Below are positions 1 through 5,515 of a stretch of 5,698 bases of DNA, piece by piece (positions within the stretch are counted from its first letter, which is position 1; every line of letters starts with the position of its first letter). Origin of the DNA: Deltaproteobacteria bacterium (lineage in GTDB: Bacteria; Desulfobacterota; Desulfarculia; Adiutricales; Adiutricaceae); contig JAITIH010000322.1 in NCBI GenBank assembly GCA_031279525.1, positions 1-5,698 of the forward strand. Direction: 5' to 3'. Under the pieces are notes generated by a model that was not told the origin of the DNA, ran no database searches, and saw only the letters and a list, made by a program, of their open reading frames with translations. The translations under genes were made by a program, and so were the position numbers.

Positions 1-334
1 AGAGGAACCGGATGGGCCTAAAATGGCGGCCCGCCCAAAAAAGCGGGCCAGAGGAACCGGATGGGCCTAAAATGGCGGCCCATCCAAAAAAGCGGGCCAG
101 AAGAACCGGATGGGCCTAAAAAGGCGACTCATCCAAAAAAGCGGGCCAGAGGAAACTGGATGGGCCTAAAAGGCGGCCCGCCCAAAAAAGCGGGACAGAG
201 GAACCGGATGGGCCTAAAAAGGCGACTCATCCAAAAAAGCGGGCCAGAGGATCCGGATGGGCCTAAAAAGGCGACTCATCCAAAAAAGCGGGCCAGAGGA
301 ACCGGATGGGCCTAAAAGGCGGCCCATCCAAACC
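1..334. repeat. 49-bp tandem repeat array, seven copies, open at the left edge
   Basis: Units start at 1, 50, 99, 148, 197, 246 and 295, exactly 49 bp apart. The last copy loses similarity after about 334. Each unit has a conserved head (AGAGGAACCGGATGGGCCTA), a variable centre and an A6 run followed by GCGGGCC. The centre has three forms: GGCCCGCCC (units 1, 4), GGCCCATCC (units 2, 7) and GACTCATCC (units 3, 5, 6). Unit 4 has one extra base before its ATG and one fewer A after it, so its length is unchanged. This is not a CRISPR array, because the whole unit is conserved and there are no unique spacers. An open frame at 61-315 crosses the array, but since 49 is not a multiple of 3 it only reads the repeat in successive frames; I do not call it a gene. 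The array may continue beyond position 1. Confidence 0.95.
304..329 (-). terminator. Hairpin downstream of the NlpC/P60-like gene, possible weak terminator
   Basis: The last repeat unit contains a perfect 9-bp inverted repeat, GGATGGGCC (304-312) and GGCCCATCC (321-329), with an 8-nt loop. It begins 37 nt past the stop codon of the minus-strand gene. The nearest T run on that strand comes from the A6 at 282-287, about 16 nt further on, so this is not a classical intrinsic terminator. The same hairpin recurs in unit 2 at 59-85. It could slow or end transcription or protect a 3' end, but that is inference. Confidence 0.3.
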
Positions 335-366
335 AGGGGGAGTTTCGGCCAGGGGCCATAAGTTTA

Positions 367-1629
367 TTATTTGGCTTTTACGAGGACAGACTTATTGGTT
401 TGGGCCTTTTTGGCCGAAGCTTTGGCTTTGGAGCCCCTGCGGGAGCTTTTGCTTTTTCGGTAGGCCTTGGATTTGACTTTCTTGGCCGAGCCGCCGTAGA
501 TGTTGGCCGGCTTAGGCAGGTTGTCCCCCAGCTCGGCTAAGGCCAGCTTGACGGCCCCGTTGGTGGCCTGGGTTTTAATCTCGTCGGACAGGGGGGTGGC
601 TTTGGGGTCGTCCAAGAACCGACGGCCCCCCACGAAGTAAGGGGCGTTTTCCGGGTCGAAGGCCGCGGCCTCGGTCACGCCCCGGTGCCGCTTGGAGGCC
701 AGGACGAAGTTGCCGTTGCCTGCGTAGACGCCCACGGTGTAGCTCGCCTCTTTCGGCGACCGGTAGACTAGAACGTCCCCGGGCCTAAGCTCGTCCCGGG
801 CCACGGCCTGGCCGGCGGCCACCTGGGCGGAGGCTTGGGCCGGCAAGCGGATGCCCTCTTGCGCGAATAGCCACATGACCAGCCCCGCGTCGTCGAACCC
901 GGTCATGGGGTTTTTGCCGGCTTCCTGGTAGGGGCGCCCGGTCTGGCTGTAGGCGTTGGCTAAGATTCGGTTGGTGACCCCCTGACCCATCCTTAAGTAC
1001 CTGGTGGAGCGCGGGGCCGTGTCGTAGTCTAAGGCCGCCAACTTGTCCGCGTCGCTCACGGCCGCGCGCCTAGGCAGACGGCCGTACTTGGCTAGGAAGT
1101 CGGCTCCGGCCGACCCGGTGGTCAAGCGGCCGGTCAGGCCCTTGGTGACGGTGGTAAAATCGATGAGCTCCCGGTCCTCGCTAAGGAGGGCCGTTTTCTC
1201 GCCTTCGCTCAAGTCGGCGGCGAGGTCTTTCTCAGGGCTAGAGCCCTGGCTGGGCCCATTGGCTTGGTCGCTGGCGTTCTTTTTGTCGTTGGCTGAGTCG
1301 GGGCGAAGAGAAGCGGGGCTTTTGGCGGCGAAGGATTTGGCGCTGGCCTTTCGCGTGGGGGTCGCTTGGGTTTTGGCCGTCGAGCTCTTCTTGGCCGCGG
1401 CCGTTTTGGCCGCTTTGGCCGTTTTTTTCTTAGCCGCGGATTTCTTGGTCGCGGTTTTTTTGGCTATGGCCTTTTTAGCGGTGGCCTTAGGGACGGGCTT
1501 GGTCTGGGCGGCGAAAAGGGAGCCATCAAAAATACCGATGGCCAAGATCGTCAACGAGCAGAGCAGCGTAAGGCTTAACCTGGCCAGGGAGCTTGATAGG
1601 GCCCGGTTCTTGGCCTTTCGTTGGAGCAT
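367..1629 (-). CDS. Lys/Ala-rich exported protein with catalytically degenerate NlpC/P60 domain
   Basis: 420 aa. Residues 1-41 form a basic start (RKAKNR) and a hydrophobic segment of about 20 residues, fitting a Sec signal peptide or N-terminal anchor. Residues 44-104 are a Lys/Ala tract with AKK/TKK repeats resembling histone H1 tails, followed by a polar linker to about 140. An NlpC/P60-like domain spans about 217-339: GRPY, GFDDAGLVMWLFAQEGIRLP, LRPGD, VGVYAGNGNFVLAS and FVGGRRF match the family landmarks. Active NlpC/P60 enzymes (cell-wall endopeptidases) have Cys in FDCSGLV, His in HVGIY and His 12 residues later. Here these are Asp247, Thr298 and Leu310, so peptidase activity is unlikely; peptidoglycan binding or a structural role is inferred. 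Residues 381-420 form a second basic tail. I chose the Met at 1629 over an upstream Met at 1680 because AAGGAGG sits 5 nt ahead and the signal sequence then starts the protein. No operon partner is visible. Confidence 0.85.
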   Translation of the reverse strand: MLQRKAKNRALSSSLARLSLTLLCSLTILAIGIFDGSLFAAQTKPVPKATAKKAIAKKTATKKSAAKKKTAKAAKTAAAKKSSTAKTQATPTRKASAKSFAAKSPASLRPDSANDKKNASDQANGPSQGSSPEKDLAADLSEGEKTALLSEDRELIDFTTVTKGLTGRLTTGSAGADFLAKYGRLPRRAAVSDADKLAALDYDTAPRSTRYLRMGQGVTNRILANAYSQTGRPYQEAGKNPMTGFDDAGLVMWLFAQEGIRLPAQASAQVAAGQAVARDELRPGDVLVYRSPKEASYTVGVYAGNGNFVLASKRHRGVTEAAAFDPENAPYFVGGRRFLDDPKATPLSDEIKTQATNGAVKLALAELGDNLPKPANIYGGSAKKVKSKAYRKSKSSRRGSKAKASAKKAQTNKSVLVKAK

Positions 1630-1641
1630 GTCTACCTCCTT
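1630..1641 (-). promoter_or_regulatory. Shine-Dalgarno that fixes the start of the NlpC/P60-like gene
   Basis: On the minus strand AAGGAGG (1641-1635) is followed by TAGAC and the ATG at 1629-1627. This is a near-perfect anti-16S match at 5-nt spacing. It supports an 18-codon-range shortening relative to the longest open frame, which would start at 1680 and place 17 polar residues before the signal sequence. Confidence 0.85.
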
Positions 1642-1661
1642 ATTAGGGAGACCTAAAGGGA

Positions 1662-1671
1662 AATCGCGATT
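1662..1671. other. 10-bp perfect palindrome in the 5' leader of the NlpC/P60-like gene
   Basis: AATCGCGATT lies between the predicted promoter and the ribosome binding site, about 20 nt upstream of the latter. It could be a protein-binding half-site pair. A 10-bp palindrome is expected several times by chance in a window this size, so it carries little weight alone. Confidence 0.2.
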
Positions 1672-1735
1672 CAAGCTCAAGCGAAAGAGGCGGAAACGGA
1701 AAAAGGCGAAAATGGAAAAAAGAGCGGACCGAGCA

Positions 1736-1763
1736 ATTATATCGCTTTTGAGAGAAAATTCAA
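1736..1763 (-). promoter_or_regulatory. Sigma-70-type promoter for the NlpC/P60-like gene
   Basis: On the minus strand TTGAAT (1763-1758) and a perfect TATAAT (1741-1736) are separated by 16 nt. Initiation would fall near 1729, giving a leader of about 100 nt that is pyrimidine-rich on the mRNA strand and ends at the strong Shine-Dalgarno. The -10 matches consensus 6/6 and the -35 4/6. It is the best promoter-like pair I found and is correctly oriented for the gene. Near-consensus elements with no clear operator suggest housekeeping expression. Confidence 0.65.
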
Positions 1764-1844
1764 GGAAAAACTTTAGCTTTTTTGGCCAGAGATTTAGCTT
1801 TGGCGGCCTGGCCCTTCTCTGACCACGGCAAAGTTTAGGCCATA

Positions 1845-2045
1845 GTTTATTTTAGTTTTTAATAATAACGCCTAACAAATTTTATAATTTTAATTTACGC
1901 TATATTATATTATCTAATAATATTTTTATTATTAATTTTTAATTGTAGCCTATCAGTGATAACGGTTTTAATGATAAAATTTTAATATTAATAGCAAAAC
2001 AATAAAGACTCTAAAATCAATAAAATTATGAAATTTGGTTAATTT
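1845..2045. other. AT-rich island, no gene recognised
   Basis: About 200 bp composed almost entirely of A and T, with sharp edges against GC-rich flanks. It contains runs of TTATTA/ATAATA type and an AT-only hairpin: ATATTAT (1907-1913), loop CTA, ATAATAT (1917-1923), followed by TTTT. I see no credible open frame, tRNA or DnaA-box cluster. It lies upstream of the minus-strand gene, well beyond its predicted promoter. It could be an easily melted or nucleoid-protein-bound segment, or an inserted fragment; the sequence does not decide. Confidence 0.6.
1950..1961. promoter_or_regulatory. tetO-like palindrome in the AT-rich island
   Basis: CTATCAGTGATA contains the perfect 11-nt palindrome TATCAGTGATA and matches the core of the classical tetracycline operator (CTATCAGTGATAG) in all but the last base. 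No TetR-family gene, efflux gene or adjacent promoter is seen here. It may be a binding site for a TetR-like regulator encoded elsewhere, or chance. Confidence 0.2.
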
Positions 2046-2192
2046 TCAAATCCAATTGGGACTGGGCTCCGCCCCATGGCCTGGCCCCTAGGGGCCAAGC
2101 CGGGGTATGGCCAGGTGGGTTGGCCTTTAGGCGTTTGGCCTTTGGGGGTTTGACGCCTAGGGCGTTTAACCCCTGGGCGTTTACCCCTGGAG
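2046..2192. other. GC-rich low-complexity intergenic DNA
   Basis: From 2046 composition switches abruptly from AT-rich to G/T-rich DNA dominated by TTTGGCC, CCTAGG and CCTGGG words. Degenerate GTTT-containing units near 2110-2190 look like older, eroded members of the array that follows. Open frames on both strands here are repeat translations (Pro/Gly/Gln-rich on the minus strand) without a ribosome binding site. No gene is recognised. Confidence 0.5.
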
Positions 2193-2386
2193 GTTTGTCT
2201 GGAGGCATAGCCTCTGGAGGTTTGTCCCTGGAGGCATAGCCTCTGGGGGTTTGTCCCTGGAGGCATAGCCCAGGGGGTTTAGCCCTGGGGGCATGGCCCC
2301 CCTAGGGTTTGACCCTTGGTCTTGGTGGTTTGGCCCTAGGTGGGTTAGTCTCTGTGGGTTTGACCCTTGGAGGCTTGGCTCCTGGG
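2193..2386. repeat. Degenerate array of about 29 bp, units able to form hairpins
   Basis: Units begin with GTTT at 2193, 2220, 2249, 2277, 2307, 2328, 2344 and 2358, with lengths 27, 29, 28, 30, 21, 16, 14 and about 29. The first four are clear copies and the rest have eroded. In the 2220 unit the RNA could pair CCCTGGAGGC with GCCTCTGGGG around an ATA triloop (10 pairs including two G-U). The 2277 unit replaces an inner A-T pair with G-C (GGGGGC/GCCCCC) and keeps the fold. The whole unit is repeated, so this is not CRISPR. The many frames across it reflect biased composition. Function is unknown. Confidence 0.75.
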
Positions 2387-2700
2387 GCTTGGCCAGGGGA
2401 GGCTTAGGCGCTCCGGCTTGGCCTTCCAACAAGCCTGTCCTGGGCTTGCCCCTTTGTTTGGCCGGGCCTTATTGGGTCAAAGTTTGGCTTTAGGCCCCGA
2501 TTTGGCCCTAAGGTTGGCCTATGTGGCTTTCCGCCGCGGTCGCCCCTTTTGGCTGGCTTTTTTAGGGCCTTGTCGGCGGCCTGGCCCGCGGCGTCGCCCT
2601 TTTGGCTTTTTTGGGCGGGAAACCTATTTTAAGGCGCGCCCTATTAAAAGCTTAAGGTTAGGGGCCATGGGCCCTAGGCGGCGAGAAATTTAGTTGGGGG
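2387..2700. other. GC-rich low-complexity intergenic DNA with an imperfect direct repeat
   Basis: TTTGGC/GGCC-rich sequence continues to about 2700. Two imperfect direct repeats, about 2534-2565 and 2586-2614, share CCGCGG, CGCCC, TTTTGGC and a T6 run. TAGGGGCCATGGGCCCTA (2659-2676) is a palindrome with one mismatched pair. Open frames at 2293-2493 and 2367-2693 lack a ribosome binding site and translate as Leu/Gly/Arg/Pro-rich low complexity, so I do not call a gene. Confidence 0.5.
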
Positions 2701-3180
2701 GACCGTAACGTAATTTGACGGCTCCGCGAAAACCCCTTGTTTTAGGGAATCGCTTGAAAGATATTTAGTAATTTCGAGATGTTATTTTTCAGGTTTTCAA
2801 TTACTTTGGCTTTTCGCGACCCCATCTAATTTAAGGGAAATGATTTTTTATAAGCTTAATTGCCTAAAGATCATAATCTATCGGGGTTTCCCAATCCCCG
2901 CCAGCCATTCCTTAAGATGACTTCCGGGGTTCCTCTTGACTTTTTAAAAAAAAAAGACCATCTTTTAGTATATACGCTCTTATTGGCCCAGAAAAAAAGC
3001 TGCTCAGCCAAGCATATTTATAATAATTTTAGTTTTACTAGAATTTTTTGAATTGTTTATTATTATTATTTTTCTTACCAATTGATTAGATTAAGATTGT
3101 TTCTGAATCTAAGCGTTTAAATTTTTCTGTACTATAACGCAATCTTAAAATTTATTCTGAATTGTCTTGCTATGGAGTCT
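2701..3180. other. AT-rich intergenic region, no confident gene
   Basis: Composition falls back to AT-rich, most strongly from about 2941 to 3170, with T5A10 at 2941-2955 and a TTA-type microsatellite at about 3057-3070. A 63-codon frame (2860-3051) starts with TTG, has no good ribosome binding site and resembles nothing I recognise; it could be a relic. CGGGG (2882-2886) and CCCCG (2896-2900) can form a short hairpin. A promoter for the downstream sensor gene could lie here, but no -35/-10 pair is good enough to call. Confidence 0.5.
3086..3148. repeat. Two overlapping inverted repeats, mutually exclusive pairing
   Basis: TTAAGATTG (3091-3099) is the perfect complement of CAATCTTAA (3140-3148). 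A second pair, TTAGATT (3086-3092) with AATCTAA (3106-3112), shares bases 3091-3092 with the first, so both cannot form fully at once. TTCTGAAT also occurs twice, at 3101 and 3155. They lie about 450-510 bp before the sensor gene. They may be operator-like sites or alternative RNA folds. Confidence 0.4.
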
Positions 3181-3291
3181 TCGGCCTGGGAATTTCCCGG
3201 TCGCCCTCGCGTTGGCCGGCCCTAGCCTTTTTTGGGGGGCTTAGGCCTTTTCGCGCGAGCCCGTTTCCGACGCCCTTAGCTTTTTATGGCC

Positions 3292-3315
3292 AAAAAGGGG
3301 CCTTACGGCCCCCTT
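3292..3315 (-). terminator. Orphan intrinsic-terminator-like hairpin on the minus strand
   Basis: On the minus strand GGGGCC (3312-3307), loop GTAA (a GNRA-type tetraloop in RNA) and GGCCCC (3302-3297) form a perfect 6-bp stem. Two more A-T pairs are possible around a one-base bulge, and T5 (3296-3292) follows. This is the classical intrinsic terminator form, but no minus-strand gene precedes it. It may end antisense transcripts or a small RNA from 3316-3600, or be a chance product of GGCC-rich DNA. Confidence 0.4.
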
Positions 3316-3572
3316 AACCGCTCGGCCTCCCGCCCGGGGAGCTTTGGCGTACCGCCTTAGTTTTCTTTAGTTTTTTCGTTTGTGGCCTTTTTCGCGCCCT
3401 GGCCGGCCTTGGCCGCCTGGTCGCTAAAGGCCTAAAGGTCCGCGGGGCCCGCCTCGCGGCCAACGCCAAAGATTCGCGATAACCTCGCGAAAGCTTCGCT
3501 AAAGGCTCGCCGGTTTGGGGCGCGCTTAAAAGCGCCCGCTCCGCGCCTAACCAAAGCCGGCTATCTTCGTTA

Positions 3573-3589
3573 ACCGGATCCGGTAGGGA
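3573..3589 (+). promoter_or_regulatory. Palindrome abutting the ribosome binding site of the sensor gene
   Basis: ACCGGATCCGGT (3573-3584) is a perfect 12-bp palindrome directly followed by AGGGA (3585-3589), a moderate Shine-Dalgarno 8 nt before the ATG at 3598. A repressor bound here, or a local fold, could limit transcription or translation. About one 12-bp palindrome is expected by chance in this window, so only the position makes it notable. The ribosome site supports the start chosen. Confidence 0.4.
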
Positions 3590-3597
3590 AAAAAATT

Positions 3598-5358
3598 ATG
3601 GGCCGCTTGAGACCAGTCATTAAGACCATAGATGAAAATTGCGTCAATTGCCACCGTTGCATCGCCGCCTGCCCAGTTAAATTCGCCAATGACGCCACCG
3701 ACGGCAAGGTCGTCCGGGTGGTGGACGATTTGTGCATCGGCTGCGGCCACTGCGTTTACGCTTGCCAGCATGGAGCTAGGGTCGGCGTCGACGATTTCTC
3801 CGTTTTCATGAGGGATCTTTCCAACTCCGTCAAAATGATCGCCATCGTGGCCCCGGCCGTGGCCTCCACTTTCCCGGACCAGTACCTTAACTTCAACGGT
3901 TGGCTCAGATCCTTGGGGATCGAGGCGATCTTCGACGTCAGCTTCGGGGCCGAGTTGACCATCAAAAGCTATTACGAGTACATCAAACGGGAAATGCCCG
4001 TGACCGTCTTGGCCCAGCCCTGCCCGGCCATCGTGACCTACTGCGAGGTGTATCAGCCCGAGTTGCTGAAGCACCTGGCCCCTTGCGACAGCCCCATGCT
4101 CCACAGCATGAAGATGATCCGGCGCTTCTTCCCCCAATACCGGGCCCATCAGATCGCGGTCATGTCGCCCTGCTTCGCCAAAAGGAGGGAGTTCGACGAG
4201 ACGGGCCATGGGGACTACAACGTCACCTTCACGAGCCTTTTGGATTACGTCAAGCGAGAGAGCATCGACCTGACCGCGTATCCCAAAGTCCCCTACGAGG
4301 GGGCCTTGGCCGAGCGGGCCGTCCTCTTCCCCACTCCTGGCGGCCTCATGAAGACCTTAGAGCGTTACAACTCCAACGCCACAAACTTCACCCGCAAGAT
4401 CGAGGGGCCGGAGCTCGTTTACAATTATTTGGAGTCTTTGGGCCAGTCCATTCAGTCTGGCGTGGCCCCCCTTCTCATCGACGCCTTAAACTGCGAGTGC
4501 GGCTGCGCGGGCGGGACCGGGGTCCCGGGCATCCACGAGCGCACCTTCGACGAGCTGGAGTTTAAGGTCAAGCAAAGGGACCAGAAGCTAAGGCAGTACT
4601 TTGCGAGTAAAACGAAAAAGTCTTTGTTTAAGCGCAAGGCCAAGGAGACCGGCATTAACGAGATCGTGGCCAGCTACTGGAGTCCAGGCCTTTACGATCG
4701 GACCTACGTGGACCATTCCATCAACTATAGGGAGGTCAAAGTCTCGCCTTTGGAGAGGACCGAGATTATCCACCGTATGGGCAAGGACAATGACGAGGAC
4801 TTCTTCAACTGCTCCGGCTGTGGGTACAACTCCTGCGAGAAGATGATCTCCGCCATTCACATGAAGGTCAACACCCCGGACAACTGCCAGCACTACTTGT
4901 TGAAGCGCTTAAGCCACGGCCGGGACAACGTGGAAAAGATCAACGACATTTCTCACTTAAACCACCAGTCGGTGGTCGAGGCCGAGGAGACCATTTCCCG
5001 GATGTCCCAGGCTATGGTCGAGATCGACGGCTTGACCAACAAGATCGTCTCCATCTTAAAGTCCATTGAGGACATCTCTTTCCAGACCAACATCTTGGCC
5101 TTAAACGCGGCCGTGGAGGCGGCCAGGGCCGGGGAGTACGGGGCCGGTTTCGCCGTGGTGGCCGACGAGGTGCGGAACCTCGCGGTCAAGAGCGCGAACT
5201 CGGTCTTGGACACTAGAAAGATGATCGAGGTGACCCTCCAGAACGTCAAGAAAGGCGTGGCCAACTCCAAGGACGTTCAGGAGAAGTTCGTCCAGATTCA
5301 GGCCAACTCCTCTACCATCATGGAGATCGTCCAGGCCATCACCACAGATATGAAGTAG
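3598..5358 (+). CDS. Soluble [FeFe]-hydrogenase-like sensor fused to a methyl-accepting chemotaxis domain (group C type)
   Basis: 586 aa, no signal peptide or membrane segment, so cytoplasmic. Two 4Fe-4S sites open the protein: C15/C18/C21/C25 and C46/C49/C52/C56. An H-cluster domain (about 78-340) follows, with motifs AQPCP (C142), SPCFAK (C192) and NCECGC (C299, C303), retaining all four cluster-binding cysteines. The proton-relay Cys of catalytic enzymes (TSCCP) is Pro141 and the Met of MPC is Ser190, as in sensory group C proteins rather than fast catalysts. Residues 405-430 (CX2CX4CX16C) fit the FeS family domain. From about 443 a coiled coil carries the signalling tip [18 protein letters not shown]...[12 protein letters not shown] (496-529), known to contact CheA/CheW. 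The likely role is sensing H2 or redox state and passing it to a chemotaxis array. No che or hydrogenase-maturation genes are in view. After the tip only about 75 residues remain, with no CheR-docking pentapeptide. Domain calls are secure; the ligand is inferred. Confidence 0.93.
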   Translation: MGRLRPVIKTIDENCVNCHRCIAACPVKFANDATDGKVVRVVDDLCIGCGHCVYACQHGARVGVDDFSVFMRDLSNSVKMIAIVAPAVASTFPDQYLNFNGWLRSLGIEAIFDVSFGAELTIKSYYEYIKREMPVTVLAQPCPAIVTYCEVYQPELLKHLAPCDSPMLHSMKMIRRFFPQYRAHQIAVMSPCFAKRREFDETGHGDYNVTFTSLLDYVKRESIDLTAYPKVPYEGALAERAVLFPTPGGLMKTLERYNSNATNFTRKIEGPELVYNYLESLGQSIQSGVAPLLIDALNCECGCAGGTGVPGIHERTFDELEFKVKQRDQKLRQYFASKTKKSLFKRKAKETGINEIVASYWSPGLYDRTYVDHSINYREVKVSPLERTEIIHRMGKDNDEDFFNCSGCGYNSCEKMISAIHMKVNTPDNCQHYLLKRLSHGRDNVEKINDISHLNHQSVVEAEETISRMSQAMVEIDGLTNKIVSILKSIEDISFQTNILALNAAVEAARAGEYGAGFAVVADEVRNLAVKSANSVLDTRKMIEVTLQNVKKGVANSKDVQEKFVQIQANSSTIMEIVQAITTDMK

Positions 5359-5515
5359 CCGAAATTCCTAACGCCCTAAAGGCCCGGCCTAACGGCTTTT
5401 TTGGCTTTTTAGAGTTGTGGCTAGCCCTTTTGGAGGGGCGGAGCCAGCTTTAGCGGCTAAGGGGCTACGCCCTCTTGGCGGCAGGCGGCTTAATTTAGGC
5501 GACGGAGCTTAACGC
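5359..5515. other. 3' intergenic segment with weak secondary structure
   Basis: Immediately past the stop codon AGCCG (5357-5361) can pair with CGGCT (5393-5397) followed by T6 (5397-5402), but the 31-nt loop makes a terminator doubtful. The rest is GC-rich with GGCT/AGCC words and no open frame. It is probably the 3' untranslated region of the sensor mRNA up to the stronger terminator. Confidence 0.35.

Larger units (their letters stand above)
3181..3597. other. GC-rich structured region upstream of the hydrogenase-like sensor
   Basis: About 400 bp of GC-rich DNA full of GGCC and TTTTTTGGC words, with no supported gene on either strand. Hairpins near the 3' end are TTCGCGA/TCGCGAA (3473-3479 with 3485-3491, 5-nt loop) and GGGCGC/GCGCCC (3518-3523 with 3532-3537, 8-nt loop). 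If transcription starts upstream of 3470, the sensor mRNA would have a strongly folded leader. No confident promoter is seen. Minus-strand frames entering this region from the sensor gene are shadows. Confidence 0.5.

Noticed and set aside
61..315. 84-codon plus-strand frame with an SD-like run before its ATG
   Set aside because: It lies wholly inside the 49-bp repeat and its protein is that repeat read in successive frames. It is kept open by the repeat's lack of stops and has no independent sign of coding.
1..334. CRISPR array
   Set aside because: Spacing is regular, but the whole 49-bp unit is conserved. There are no unique spacers between short repeats and no cas genes.
1043..1822. 259-codon plus-strand frame opposite the NlpC/P60-like gene
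   Set aside because: It is antisense to a recognisable domain, a good promoter and a strong ribosome site. Its Ala/Leu/Val-rich product mirrors the Lys/Ala codons on the other strand.
2026..2432. Overlapping minus-strand frames with Pro/Gly/Gln-rich products
   Set aside because: They overlap each other in several frames, follow the 29-bp repeat units and lack ribosome binding sites.
2293..2693. Plus-strand frames of 66 and 108 codons
   Set aside because: Low-complexity Leu/Gly/Arg/Pro translation of G/T-rich repeat DNA, with no ribosome site and no recognisable domain.
2860..3051. 63-codon TTG-start frame with a Lys-rich middle
   Set aside because: Weak start, no good ribosome site and no family I recognise. 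It is less repetitive than the other rejected frames, so a protein-profile search would be worthwhile; it could be a gene relic.
3110..3138. Sigma-70 promoter for the sensor gene using TATAAC at 3133-3138
   Set aside because: No acceptable -35 element lies 16-18 nt upstream; the best match is 2 of 6. No sigma-54 or sigma-28 consensus was seen either.
3547..4209. 220-codon minus-strand frame rich in Gly/His/Asp
   Set aside because: Antisense shadow of the 4Fe-4S and H-cluster part of the sensor gene, whose cysteine motifs are unmistakable.
3900..4565. 221-codon plus-strand frame inside the sensor gene
   Set aside because: An out-of-frame Arg/Pro/Leu-rich shadow caused by GC-rich third codon positions.
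5357..5402. Intrinsic terminator directly at the sensor stop codon
   Set aside because: A T6 run is present, but the 5-bp stem encloses a 31-nt loop. The 10-bp stem at 5516-5538 is far stronger.
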